Source of the DNA: Colwellia sp.
GTDB taxonomy: Bacteria > Pseudomonadota > Gammaproteobacteria > Enterobacterales > Alteromonadaceae
DNA: 64,000 nucleotides
Direction: 5' to 3'
NCBI GenBank assembly: GCA_013215655.1
Contig: JABSOX010000017.1
Span: forward strand, 1 to 64,000
Of this stretch, positions 53,854 to 63,278 are shown in pieces (the stretch's first letter is position 1; each line of letters begins with the position of its first letter). The translations under genes were made by a program, and so were the position numbers. The notes below the pieces were generated by a model. It saw nothing but the letters and a program-made list of their open reading frames with translations, was not told where the DNA came from and ran no database searches.

Positions 53854-54552
53854 CTAAAACGGAATATCATCATCAAAATCAATGGTTGGCTCTTGTGGAT
53901 TAACCTTAGGAGCTTGTTGCTTATTCTGTTGCTGGCCTTGCTGAGCGAAGCCACCTGACTGCTGCCCTTGCTGAGAGAAGCCACCAGATTGTTGACCTGA
54001 CTGCTGCCCTTGCTGAGAGAAACCACCAGATTGTTGGCTTTGTTGCTGCCCTTGTTGAGCGAAGCCACCTTGCTGTTGAGCAGGTTTATTATAAGATTGC
54101 TGCGCTGGTTTTTGTTGCTGTTGAGCAAAACCGCCTGACTGCTGACCTTGTTGTTGCCCTTGTTGTTGTCCTTGCTGAGAAAAGCCGCCAGATTGTTGTC
54201 CACCACCTTGACCACGAGAATCTAACATTTGCATTTCGTTAGCTACAATCTCAGTTGTATATTGATCAGCACCTTGCTGGTTTTGCCATTTACGTGTTTG
54301 CAAGCGACCTTCTAAATATACTTTTGAACCTTTTTTAAGGTATTCACCGGCAATTTCAGCCAAACGTTGATAAATAACAATACGGTGCCATTCTGTTTTT
54401 TCTTTTTGCTCACCGGTTTGTTTATCTTTCCATGTTTCTGAAGTTGCCACGGTAAAGTTTGCCACGGCACTACCATTCGGCATAAAACGTACTTCAGGAT
54501 CTTGTCCTAAGTTACCAACAATTATTACTTTATTTACACCACGACTGGCCAT
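53854..54552 (-). CDS. ssb: single-stranded DNA-binding protein
   Basis: 232 aa. The N-terminal OB-fold ([22 protein letters not shown], then [30 protein letters not shown]) is typical. It is followed by a long Gln/Gly-rich linker (about 118-215) of repeated [10 protein letters not shown]- and [10 protein letters not shown]-like units and the conserved acidic tip FDDDIPF that recruits repair and replication partners. Length exceeds E. coli SSB (178) because of the linker. It is not beside uvrA here. Confidence 0.96.
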   Translation of the reverse strand: MASRGVNKVIIVGNLGQDPEVRFMPNGSAVANFTVATSETWKDKQTGEQKEKTEWHRIVIYQRLAEIAGEYLKKGSKVYLEGRLQTRKWQNQQGADQYTTEIVANEMQMLDSRGQGGGQQSGGFSQQGQQQGQQQGQQSGGFAQQQQKPAQQSYNKPAQQQGGFAQQGQQQSQQSGGFSQQGQQSGQQSGGFSQQGQQSGGFAQQGQQQNKQQAPKVNPQEPTIDFDDDIPF

Positions 54553-54734
54553 GTTTAAATCCTATATATTGCAGTAAAATATTCATTTACTGACTTAATG
54601 CAATCCATTCATTCACACGAGATTAATCTGTCTGAATTTCACTGGAAACTTTTTCATAAAAAAACTTGGCAATTATTCTATCACTGTAGAAGAAAAAATT
54701 CTGGATGTTTTTCTTCATTTTCACATTTATTTTT

Positions 54735-54779
54735 AAAGCTAAAATTATTACCTGATAAAATAAAATCTTAGCTTTAATT
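54735..54779 (-). terminator. hairpin after the RND pump gene
   Basis: TTAAAGCTAA and TTAGCTTTAA form a 10-bp stem with a 24-base loop, about 35-80 bp after the pump gene stop. The stem is AT-rich, so the call is modest. Confidence 0.4.
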
Positions 54780-54813
54780 TGCAAATAAAATCGCAACTAG
54801 TTATTAAACATAA

Positions 54814-57800
54814 TTACGTATTGGGAAAGGCCATTTTCACCGGCTGTTCAGCTTTAATACCAAAAAACAAGGCATAAAGTACCGGAATAACACCTAAGGT
54901 TAAAACGGTAGAAAACAGTAATCCGCCAATAATTGATAATGCCATGGGTTCCCACATTTCTCCGCCACCCAAGTACAAAGGAATTAAACCAAAAACAGTG
55001 GTTGCTGTAGTTAATAAAATAGGTCGCAAGCGTTTTTGACACGCATCAATGATAGCTTCAAGAGGTGTAGATAGTTGACTATCCATCTCAATTTTAATGC
55101 GTTCTAATAAAACAATCGCATTGTTAATAACGATGCCTGCCAATGAGATAATGCCAAGTAAAGTCATGAAACCAAAAAATGATTTGCCAACCAATAAACC
55201 GACCACAACACCAATGATCCCTAGCGGAATAGTGGTCAAAATAATAATCGATTTACGAATAGAGTTAAATTGTGCAACCAGTAAAAGTACGATGATAAAA
55301 ACAGCTATTGGTAACTTATCAGCAATGGACTGATTAGCTTTACCTGACGATTCTGCTTCACCACCAAATTCATATTGATAACCAATGGGCCAATTTAATT
55401 TTTGCTTTTCTAACCACGGTTTAAGTTGTGTAAAGGCTTCACTCGCCGTAATCGAATTATCTATTTGAGCTCCAATAGTTATGGTTTTTAAACGATCTCG
55501 ACGCAAAATAGTTGCCGACTCCCACACCACTTCAATATCAGCAACTTGCTTAAGGGGTACCGCAGTTCCAGATGCTTGTGAATAAACCGCCAAGGCTTCT
55601 AACTTGCCGATATCTTGACGATCAGCAGCACTAGAGCGCATCATCACGGGAATAACATTTTCACCTTCACGATATTGTGTTAACTCTAGGCCAGCTAAAC
55701 CCGTTTGTAATGAAATAGCTATATCTTTTGAAGACACTCCTGCACGTCGAGCCCGAGTTTGATTAATTTTTACCTGTAATTTTTTAATCGGCAGACCCCA
55801 ATTATCATTGATCGATTTTAAGCCCTTAATTTCCGACAACTTAAGTTTGATTTGATCAACGATAACAAACAATTCATCGTTATCTTTACCGCTTAAACGC
55901 ACTTCAACAGGATTTGCAATAGGTGCTCCATTTTCAATTTTACGGGCTTTAACCAATAAATCTGGAAAGTTATCAAAAGTATAACGCTCCAGTTTAGCCA
56001 TCACTTCGTCAATCACTTCAAATGACGTTACATTAATCACCATTAAGGCATAATTTGAGCTACTCGGTTTAGGGTTATGTGTTAATAAAAACCTGGGTCC
56101 ACCAGAACCAACATAAGTGACCCAACTAGTAACACCTTGTTGTTGGTCATTGTCTGACAAATCACTCACCAACAGCTCATTTTGAATAAAGCGTTCAACT
56201 TTTTTGGCCATAAGTTCTGTCGCTTCAATACGCGTGCCCACGGGTAGTTCTAAATTTAATTTAAAATAGGTGCGATCTGAAGGAGGAAAAAACAATTTAG
56301 GTACATATTTTAAGCCCATAATCGCTATCGATAAAACGGCAACAGCAGCAATAACCGTGCTCCAACGATAATTTAATAACGTCGACAATACTTTTTTATA
56401 GCCATTATAAAAAGGAGTATTAAAGCTCTGCTCTTGTTGTTTCACCTTCATAAAATATACACATAACATTGGCACTATGGTCATTGATAAGATCCATGAA
56501 CATAACAAGGTAATCGTCACCACTTTAAAAAGTGATGCGGTGTATTCTCCTGTAGTAGATTCCGCAAGAAATATCGGTAAAAAAGCCGCTGCAGTGGTTA
56601 ATGATGAGGTTAATAAAGGGATTTTTAATTCATTGGCAGAGTCAACAGCAGCATCAATAGGATCTATACCTTTCGCCATCCGCACCATAATACTCTCCGA
56701 CATAACAATGCCATTATCCACTAACATGCCCAAAGAAATAATAAGCGCTGCCAGTGATATTTGATCAATACCAATATCAAAAAGTGACATAATTAAGATG
56801 CCAAAAATCATACTGGCTGGTATTAAGGTTGCAACAATAAGTCCGGTACGTAGACCTAAACTTAATAACATTACGATAGTAACCACGATAACCGCTTGAA
56901 TGAGGTTACTGGCAAAGTCATCAACTTTTTGTTCAACCTCTGCAGGTAAAAATGAGACTAGGGAGAAGTCGACACCTATAGGATAAATATTGGTTAGGTA
57001 CTTTAATCTTTCAATGACTTGTTGACCCAGTAAAATGTTATTGCCACCTTCGCGCATCGATATTGCAATCGTTAAAGCGGCTTCACCATTTAAGCTAACT
57101 TTTGTTTTTGCTGGATCAAGATAACCACGATAAACCTTAGTGATATCACTTAAATACATCACTTGATCACTACCAGGGATTTGAATAATAGTTTTACGAA
57201 TTTCGTCTACTGACTCAAAGTTACCGGTTGGTTCTAAGGTTATTTTTTCATCATCAATATTTATTGTACCGCCGGGAATAACGATATTACGGCTACTTAA
57301 TTGATCACGTAATTGTGATGGCGATAAATTAAGCTCAGCCAAGCGACTATTATTATATTCAATAAATATACGTTCATCTTGCATACCAAAAACATCGACT
57401 TTAGCCGCTTCCGATAAACGCAATAAATCGTCTTTTGCTTGATCGGCAACATCTTTCATTTCTTTATAAGAATAGCCTTCCGCCGTTAAACCAATGACAA
57501 TACCAAAAACATCACCAAATTCATCGTTAACTATCGGCTCTTGCGCATCACTCGGTAATTGGTCTTTAACCGCATCAATTTTACGACGCAATTTATCCCA
57601 AATAGGTCGCATCACTTTAAAACGCTCTTTGATATTAACGCTGATAATTGAAACACCCGTACGTGATTCACTAGCGACAAAATCAAGCTCGGGAATCTCT
57701 TGGATTTCTTTTTCTAATTTATCCGTAATTAATTGCTCGACCCTCTCAGGACTAGCTCCCGGGAAGTAAGTAATGACTTGTGCACTACGAAGGATAAAAC

Positions 57801-57915
57801 CAGGGTCGTAATCTTTAGGCATATTTTGATATGCGGTAATACCAAAAAACATAATAACCAATAACAACATAAACGATGTGCGATTATTGGTAATCGCTAA
57901 GCGAGTAATATTCAT
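54814..57915 (-). CDS. RND-family efflux pump, inner-membrane subunit
   Basis: 1033 aa with the two-fold AcrB-like layout: helix 1, a large periplasmic loop, a helical bundle and a repeat of both. MLVDNGIVMSES corresponds to the TM4 proton site (AcrB has Asp-Asp; here Asp-Asn), and IVINNAIVLLERI replaces the TM10 Lys with Asn. Such changes occur in divergent RND subfamilies and argue for different coupling. Partner adaptor 10 bp upstream; no outer-membrane channel gene in the operon. Confidence 0.9.
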   Translation of the reverse strand: MNITRLAITNNRTSFMLLLVIMFFGITAYQNMPKDYDPGFILRSAQVITYFPGASPERVEQLITDKLEKEIQEIPELDFVASESRTGVSIISVNIKERFKVMRPIWDKLRRKIDAVKDQLPSDAQEPIVNDEFGDVFGIVIGLTAEGYSYKEMKDVADQAKDDLLRLSEAAKVDVFGMQDERIFIEYNNSRLAELNLSPSQLRDQLSSRNIVIPGGTINIDDEKITLEPTGNFESVDEIRKTIIQIPGSDQVMYLSDITKVYRGYLDPAKTKVSLNGEAALTIAISMREGGNNILLGQQVIERLKYLTNIYPIGVDFSLVSFLPAEVEQKVDDFASNLIQAVIVVTIVMLLSLGLRTGLIVATLIPASMIFGILIMSLFDIGIDQISLAALIISLGMLVDNGIVMSESIMVRMAKGIDPIDAAVDSANELKIPLLTSSLTTAAAFLPIFLAESTTGEYTASLFKVVTITLLCSWILSMTIVPMLCVYFMKVKQQEQSFNTPFYNGYKKVLSTLLNYRWSTVIAAVAVLSIAIMGLKYVPKLFFPPSDRTYFKLNLELPVGTRIEATELMAKKVERFIQNELLVSDLSDNDQQQGVTSWVTYVGSGGPRFLLTHNPKPSSSNYALMVINVTSFEVIDEVMAKLERYTFDNFPDLLVKARKIENGAPIANPVEVRLSGKDNDELFVIVDQIKLKLSEIKGLKSINDNWGLPIKKLQVKINQTRARRAGVSSKDIAISLQTGLAGLELTQYREGENVIPVMMRSSAADRQDIGKLEALAVYSQASGTAVPLKQVADIEVVWESATILRRDRLKTITIGAQIDNSITASEAFTQLKPWLEKQKLNWPIGYQYEFGGEAESSGKANQSIADKLPIAVFIIVLLLVAQFNSIRKSIIILTTIPLGIIGVVVGLLVGKSFFGFMTLLGIISLAGIVINNAIVLLERIKIEMDSQLSTPLEAIIDACQKRLRPILLTTATTVFGLIPLYLGGGEMWEPMALSIIGGLLFSTVLTLGVIPVLYALFFGIKAEQPVKMAFPNT

Positions 57916-57924
57916 AGCTATCTC

Positions 57925-58998
57925 CTAGTATTTAACTTCCATGCCATTCGATACTTTACTCATACCAGCAGAAAGTACTTCATCACCTTGTGTAAGGCCT
58001 GCAAAAACCTCAACGCCTAATTCAGTTATCTCACCAATAGTAATCGCTTGACGGTTCACCACGCCAATGCCCTGATCTTTTTGCGTAACGATATAAACAT
58101 AATTGCCTTGGCTATCTTTAAGTACTGTTTTAGCTGGTAAATAGAATCGTGCTTCACTACCATTACTCTGTAACAGTTGTTCAGCAATTACATGGGCGGT
58201 CATACCCGGTAAAATAGTATGTTCGGCAGGAGCAGGCATTGATAAAGTAACTTGATAGGTTTTAGTCACCTCATCAGCTTGTGTAGAAACCTCTTTAAAT
58301 TCTAAAGGAAAGTTTACGCCAGGAATCGCATCAAATTGTGCAGTAAGTTTTGGCGGCTGATCTCGTCTTCTCACGCGGATCATAATGCTTTCAGGCAAAT
58401 CAATTTTAAGATAAATATTGCTTAAATCATGTAAAGCAACAACCGCAGAACCAGCTCTTATCTCTTGAAAATTATCGGTGTACCTTTTGGCAATAACCCC
58501 CGTGAAAGACGCTTTAAGTTCGGTATATTCTAAATTATTTTTTGCGATATCAAGTTTTGCTTTAGCGGATGTAAACTGCGACTTTAATTGGTCAAAATCT
58601 GCCTGAGAAATGGCATGGGTACCGATCAGGTTTTTTGCTCGCTCAAAATCAGCTTTTGCCTTATCAAAATACGATTGGGCTTCATTTAATTGCACTTTAA
58701 TATCACGGTCATTTAACTTCGCAATAACTTCTCCAACTTTAACATTCTCTCCTTGGTTAAAATTAAATTTAATCAATTCACCCGAGACTTTAAAAGATAA
58801 ATCAGCTTTACGAGAAGCATCCACCACGGCAGTAAATTCATGAGCTCTATTCAGATCTGGCGCTGATACGGTTATCGTTCTTACCGGTCGTAATGGCTTT
58901 TCAACAACAACTTTCTCTGGTTCACTACATGAACTTAATAGCATTAACCCCATAGAACCCAACAGAATGTTTTTTAATACACATTTACTTTTATTCAT
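57925..58998 (-). CDS. RND efflux periplasmic adaptor, lipoprotein
   Basis: 357 aa. Lipoprotein signal ending LLSSC (MLLSSCSE), then HlyD-type domains: a lipoyl half (AVVDASRKADLSFKVSGELIKFNFNQGENV), a coiled-coil hairpin (about 90-155) and a beta-barrel (IPGVNFPLEFKEVSTQADEVTKTYQVTLSMPAP). It couples the pump to the outer membrane. DUF3313 lipoprotein gene upstream. Confidence 0.88.
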   Translation of the reverse strand: MNKSKCVLKNILLGSMGLMLLSSCSEPEKVVVEKPLRPVRTITVSAPDLNRAHEFTAVVDASRKADLSFKVSGELIKFNFNQGENVKVGEVIAKLNDRDIKVQLNEAQSYFDKAKADFERAKNLIGTHAISQADFDQLKSQFTSAKAKLDIAKNNLEYTELKASFTGVIAKRYTDNFQEIRAGSAVVALHDLSNIYLKIDLPESIMIRVRRRDQPPKLTAQFDAIPGVNFPLEFKEVSTQADEVTKTYQVTLSMPAPAEHTILPGMTAHVIAEQLLQSNGSEARFYLPAKTVLKDSQGNYVYIVTQKDQGIGVVNRQAITIGEITELGVEVFAGLTQGDEVLSAGMSKVSNGMEVKY

Positions 58999-59026
58999 CT
59001 CGTTATTCCTGCCTATATCAAATAGA

Positions 59027-59728
59027 TTATGTTGTTGTTTGGCGAGTATCTGCTAATTTTGTAACAAAGTTTGCAATCCAAGTATCTAAAACTTCACTTA
59101 CTACTTTAAAGCCGTCATCACCACTTTGTCCCATAGTTAACTCCATCTGTTTTGTGGCCGTCATCGCAAAGACTCTTTTTGCAGTTTCACCCAGCAAAAA
59201 TTCAACTTCTATAGACACTTCAGTGATCACATCTTGTTGATTAGTAACTTGTAAATACGCAGCGTTACCTGCATTTAATACCAGCCGAAGAGGAATAAAG
59301 TCGGTCACTGACAGTTCAGGCGCTGACAGTTTAATATTTGAAAATGCACCTTGAATGGTTAAGGTATTTGGGCTGGCTACATCAACAAGCTGATAATCAT
59401 TTTGTAAAGCCTGTTTAAGCTTGTCGTGAAAATAACGGCTTAACTCTTGTAATCGTTGAGTATTGAGTAAAACCACATCATTTTTTGAAGATGGTTTAAT
59501 CCATATTTCAAAAGGAACAAGTTTAATTTCCTTAACGGCAGCTAAAGTCGTTTGATCAAACCCTGTTGCTTGAAATACTTTAGTATTATCATAATCTTTA
59601 GATGCTTTTAATTTTGAATAATCACTCAAAAAACCAGATTGAACCTGATTTAAGTTACTTGCACAACCACTTAAAACGACACTAAATACAAATATTGTAA
59701 TACTTAGTAATTTGTTATTGATAGTCAT
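59027..59728 (-). CDS. DUF3313 lipoprotein
   Basis: 233 aa. Lipoprotein signal ending VVLSGC, then QSGFLSDYSKLK and the long helical-plus-strand body typical of DUF3313 (QALQNDYQLVDVASPNTLTIQGAFSNIKL). Function unknown; it sits between an HtrA-like protease and the RND adaptor, suggesting an envelope role. Confidence 0.8.
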   Translation of the reverse strand: MTINNKLLSITIFVFSVVLSGCASNLNQVQSGFLSDYSKLKASKDYDNTKVFQATGFDQTTLAAVKEIKLVPFEIWIKPSSKNDVVLLNTQRLQELSRYFHDKLKQALQNDYQLVDVASPNTLTIQGAFSNIKLSAPELSVTDFIPLRLVLNAGNAAYLQVTNQQDVITEVSIEVEFLLGETAKRVFAMTATKQMELTMGQSGDDGFKVVSEVLDTWIANFVTKLADTRQTTT

Positions 59729-59744
59729 AATTATCTCCGTATTT

Positions 59745-60779
59745 TTATTCTGAAACTGGAATATTAAAAGCTATAGGGTGTTTTTTACCTTTTCGCCACA
59801 CTACAAGCTCAATAATACTGCCTGCTTTAATTTCTTTTATTGATTTCATAATCGCTTCTATCGCTTGTTGGCTATCAATTGCTTGACCGTTGATAGTTAA
59901 AATAATATCTCCGCCAAGCAATACATCTTTACCTTCAATGGTTGCTTTGATCGTACCTGCTTTTAAACCCGCCTTATAAGCAAATGAGTCGCGAGCAACA
60001 CGCTGCACTAAAACGCCATTAGTTTGTGGTAAATGAAAAACATCAGCTAATCTTGGATCAAGAGGGAATATTTCAATGCCCGACCAGAAGTAACCTCGAT
60101 TTAACAATAACTGTTTAACCGTTTCACTAGTAACGGTAAAACCTAAACCTTGTGAGCCACCTGACTGTGTTTGAATATGAGAAGCAATACCAATAATATC
60201 ACCTGACATATTAAACATCGGGCCACCTGAATTACCGGGATTAATTGCTGCATCGGTTTGAAAAAATTCAGCCATCGGCGCCGAAGGACGAGAACCCACA
60301 GGATGAAAACCACTGATATAACCAACGGTTAACGATTTATTTAAGCCTAAGGGGGCACCAATAACAAAAACCTGTTCACCAATCTCTACTTTGCTAGAAT
60401 CACCTAATTCCGCGACTTTTGCAGTATCGGGTAAACCATCAACTTTCACTAAGGCTAAATCAGCCCAAGGTAATGATGAAATGATTTTTCCTTGTCTTTT
60501 AATGCCATCATCAAATTCAACATGCAGAGAATCGGCGGTATGAACGACGTGGGCAGCAGTAACAATTAGACCATCCGCAGAAATTATCACTCCAGAGCCT
60601 AAACCATTTGCCGATGTTGCTAGTTGGGTCTTATTATTTAGAATTTTATCTTGAAAAGTATGTAACGTGACAACACTTAGTAGTAGCTTTTTATATAACT
60701 TAGGTAGCTTATTTTCTGCCGCCCAAAGCGGTGTATTCATGACAATTATCGCTACGACCCATAATAATTTATTTTTCAT
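59745..60779 (-). CDS. trypsin-like periplasmic serine protease with PDZ (HtrA-like)
   Basis: 344 aa from ATG 60779 (AGGG upstream). Signal peptide (LLWVVAIIVMNTPLWA). Catalytic triad His77 (TAAHVVH), Asp107 (WADLALV) and Ser184 (NPGNSGGP). One C-terminal PDZ domain from about residue 240 (LVQRVARDSFAYKAGLKAGTIKATIEGKDVLLGGDIILTING). It probably degrades or senses misfolded envelope proteins. One PDZ, as in DegS. Confidence 0.9.
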   Translation of the reverse strand: MKNKLLWVVAIIVMNTPLWAAENKLPKLYKKLLLSVVTLHTFQDKILNNKTQLATSANGLGSGVIISADGLIVTAAHVVHTADSLHVEFDDGIKRQGKIISSLPWADLALVKVDGLPDTAKVAELGDSSKVEIGEQVFVIGAPLGLNKSLTVGYISGFHPVGSRPSAPMAEFFQTDAAINPGNSGGPMFNMSGDIIGIASHIQTQSGGSQGLGFTVTSETVKQLLLNRGYFWSGIEIFPLDPRLADVFHLPQTNGVLVQRVARDSFAYKAGLKAGTIKATIEGKDVLLGGDIILTINGQAIDSQQAIEAIMKSIKEIKAGSIIELVVWRKGKKHPIAFNIPVSE

Positions 60780-60806
60780 TTTAATCCCTAATAACAAATA
60801 AAATAA

Positions 60807-61250
60807 TTATTTAATTTTCATTGTTTTTTTAACGTTTTTATTCTTTGGCAAGGCACGGTCATAAAATATTGATAACATTAAAATAATATACATAAGAAGA
60901 TGAGTAACCATAATACTGGTCAGTGTTTTAGCTGAACTATCCCATTCATGTAAACTGACCACATAGCTAATAACGCTATTATCAAGACAACAGGCTTGCT
61001 CCCTCATTGCAAATATTTGTTGATAGATACTGCCCAAAAATAGCGCCTGACTTCTCATCATTAAAAAATTAACTAAGGCAAAACCTGTATAAATAATGAT
61101 TGCGGCGATTTTTTCATTTCTAAACAATGGCCGATCTACATAAATAATACCGCCAATTAAAGCGAGGTGAACCGAAATAAACAAGGTCCAATGGGTATCA
61201 ATACGATTACTTAAAGAAAGCGCTAAATCTAAAAGCTCATAGGGTGTCAT
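60807..61250 (-). CDS. membrane protein, unknown
   Basis: About 147 aa from ATG 61250 (MTPYELLDLALSL). Four hydrophobic segments (TLFISVHLALIGGIIYV, IAAIIIYTGFALVNFLMM, TSIMVTHLLMYIILMLSIFY and a shorter third). No family recognised. 169 bp separate it from the upstream DUF3016 gene, the only large gap in the operon. Confidence 0.62.
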   Translation of the reverse strand: MTPYELLDLALSLSNRIDTHWTLFISVHLALIGGIIYVDRPLFRNEKIAAIIIYTGFALVNFLMMRSQALFLGSIYQQIFAMREQACCLDNSVISYVVSLHEWDSSAKTLTSIMVTHLLMYIILMLSIFYDRALPKNKNVKKTMKIK

Positions 61251-61265
61251 AACATTACTTTCCAA

Positions 61266-61434
61266 ATATTTAGCAGGTCAAAAATATTTTATTTAACCCA
61301 TTTACCCACGGTTATACCTAAACCAAAGGTCTCATTTCTATAATCATAATCAATTAAACTTTCATCATAACCATTAAAATATTCAGCATACTTTACTTAA
61401 GAGGAATAGTTATAAACTTTGGATAAGGTATTGG
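61266..61434 (-). other. operon gap with possible internal promoter
   Basis: AT-rich gap between the DUF3016 gene and the membrane protein gene, larger than the 9-34 bp gaps elsewhere in the operon. I see no hairpin or clear promoter motif. Confidence 0.4.
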
Positions 61435-61950
61435 TTAGTGTGTTTTAACAAAGCGAGCAAACGTTCCTTTAAACCACACATCTAACATCTTTTTTTCATG
61501 TCCTAACGATTCACTGCGATAACGTAAATTACTACTTTGTAGGAAATTCATGCTTTTTAACTTATCACTTCCTGACATAACTATTGCGTTATCATCATCC
61601 ATCAACTGATATGAAAGGTTTATCCTCGGAAAGTAAGATTTTCTTAAAATTCGAACTTGCCGTGCACCTGCAAAATCAATTTCTCCCGCTAGGTCAATAT
61701 TCAAAATATCCACTTTTAGTCTTTGATTTTTAGGTAGGTTAGCGGCGAGTTTAATAAAGTGCTTTTCTATTACCTTAAAGGTACGCTCACGAAACGCTTT
61801 ACGATTTTGTCCACCTGAGCGAATGTCATCATATGTTCCGGGTTTAACCCAATTCATTTCTACTGTAGCGGCAAACGATGTTTGCACCATAAATAAACTA
61901 CCGATACAACTCATCAATAAACTTGTTAATGATAGTGAATACTTTTTCAT
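61435..61950 (-). CDS. DUF3016 family protein
   Basis: 171 aa with a signal peptide (LLMSCIGSLFMVQTSFA) and the family pattern VEMNWVKPGTYDDIRSG, RTFKVIEKHFIKLAANLPKNQRLKVDILNIDLAGEI. Probably periplasmic. Function unknown. Confidence 0.82.
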   Translation of the reverse strand: MKKYSLSLTSLLMSCIGSLFMVQTSFAATVEMNWVKPGTYDDIRSGGQNRKAFRERTFKVIEKHFIKLAANLPKNQRLKVDILNIDLAGEIDFAGARQVRILRKSYFPRINLSYQLMDDDNAIVMSGSDKLKSMNFLQSSNLRYRSESLGHEKKMLDVWFKGTFARFVKTH

Positions 61951-61984
61951 AATAACCTCTCTAAGATCTGTTGAACCTTTCAGT

Positions 61985-62437
61985 TTATAATTCTGGCTCT
62001 GCTTGCTCTTTGTTTACTTTACCAAGCGCCGATATTTCTTTTGCTTGCGCTTTAGTCACTTTGTAAATCGACTTTATAAAACATTTATTTCCTGGTGAAT
62101 TAGGAACCGATATTGAGTCAAAACGAGTGACTAAGCTTGAACTCATGCCTTGATTAACAGCAATTGTTTGTGCGTGATATAAATTCGAACAAAAACCACT
62201 AACTTCTATCAAATACTTTTTATTTGGTGATGTTGAAATAATTAAATAGTTATTACTTAAGGATTGCCAACCTCTAAATTTAAAAGTCCGAATTTTATCT
62301 TGGCTTAGCAACTCTTGGCTTTCAATATATTCACCATAAGCCTGATCACGCTCTTGATAGGAAAGACTTTGATTAGTCGCACAACCGGTTAACAAGGCCA
62401 AAGCCACCAATATTATCGTTATATCTTTCATCTTCAT
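61985..62437 (-). CDS. DUF6491-like lipoprotein
   Basis: 150 aa. Lipoprotein signal ending ALLTGC. The mature part has QDKIRTFKFRGWQSLSNNYLIISTSPNKKYLIEVSGFC and ends with a LGKVNKEQAEPEL tail, the DUF6491 layout. Function unknown. Confidence 0.72.
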   Translation of the reverse strand: MKMKDITIILVALALLTGCATNQSLSYQERDQAYGEYIESQELLSQDKIRTFKFRGWQSLSNNYLIISTSPNKKYLIEVSGFCSNLYHAQTIAVNQGMSSSLVTRFDSISVPNSPGNKCFIKSIYKVTKAQAKEISALGKVNKEQAEPEL

Positions 62438-62467
62438 GCTCCTTTGTTTTAATCTGTTGATACGGTG

Positions 62468-63073
62468 TTATGCCATAATTTTCCAAGCTCCATCAGCTTG
62501 TAAACATGCTGTACCATAGGCTTGTTCTGTTTTACCACCGACAGTAATTTCTTGTTGAAACTCTCGACAACTCAAACCACTGGCATTAGTGCCTTCCTTA
62601 GTTGTCATTACATATCCGGATGAATCATTATCGTGCCACGTTATTTTTTCACCCACTTGCGCTGTGGTGGCGCTAACTTGTGCACTTTCATGTTTACGTT
62701 GTGCTTCTTCGTTAATGTTATCAAGTACTTTTAACGTTATTGCCGTAAATGCTAACCATTTCCAAGCATCGTTATCATTGTGATAACTACCATAACCTAT
62801 ATATGCATGGCCATGCGGACGAATGATAACTACATTGTTAAAACTACGATGACGTGGCACAACCACCACATTTGCATGACGTGGAGCCACAACTACATTA
62901 GTACGCCGTGGAGTCACAACTACATTTGTACGTTTCGGCGCTACAACCACATTGTTGTTATATTGCTTGGTATTGTAACGTTTTACATTTCTTTCTTGAG
63001 CATTAATGTGCAACGAATTTAACATTAAGCTAATCGATAATAGTGATAATAAACCTCGTTTGATATCTTTCAT
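62468..63073 (-). CDS. surface-antigen-like protein with NVVVxPR repeats
   Basis: 201 aa. Signal peptide (LLSLLSISLMLNSLHINA). Residues about 41-80 are a 10-12-residue tandem repeat of the form NVVV-(A/T/V)-P-R-(R/H), four copies. Then a helical section and a C-terminal domain with SGLSCREFQQEITVGGKTEQAYGTACLQADGAWKIM, the RT0821/Lpp0805-type surface-antigen fold. First gene of the envelope operon. The repeats could bind a metal or polyanion, an inference. Confidence 0.78.
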   Translation of the reverse strand: MKDIKRGLLSLLSISLMLNSLHINAQERNVKRYNTKQYNNNVVVAPKRTNVVVTPRRTNVVVAPRHANVVVVPRHRSFNNVVIIRPHGHAYIGYGSYHNDNDAWKWLAFTAITLKVLDNINEEAQRKHESAQVSATTAQVGEKITWHDNDSSGYVMTTKEGTNASGLSCREFQQEITVGGKTEQAYGTACLQADGAWKIMA

Positions 63074-63128
63074 TATGTCCTCTCTTTAAATACTTTGTTG
63101 GTTAAAGAAAATCAGTAAATGTACTTGA

Positions 63129-63278
63129 TTAACTTGTTAAAAGTATATTCTCATGGGCGCTGTCCGTGATCGCCACAATAGATGCCAAAAAGAGTGCAAA
63201 CTGTGCCATTATTAGTGTTAGCATGATCTTTGACTTTTTAGCTTCATTTATAACATCTTCAAACAGGTTTTTATGGAC
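63129..63278 (-). CDS. doubtful short membrane ORF in the regulator's upstream region
   Basis: A frame read from a GTG near 63278 to TAA at 63129, about 50 aa, with one hydrophobic helix (MLTLIMAQFALFLASIVAI). It overlaps the start of the AraC-type gene on the other strand and lacks a good ribosome-binding site, so it is uncertain. Confidence 0.22.
   Translation of the reverse strand, partial: VHKNLFEDVINEAKKSKIMLTLIMAQFALFLASIVAITDSAHENILLTS

Noticed and set aside
62780-63022. 80-codon plus-strand ORF rich in Thr/Ile/His/Tyr
   Set aside because: It is the reverse-complement reading of the NVVVxPR repeats; repeat coding explains the open frame.
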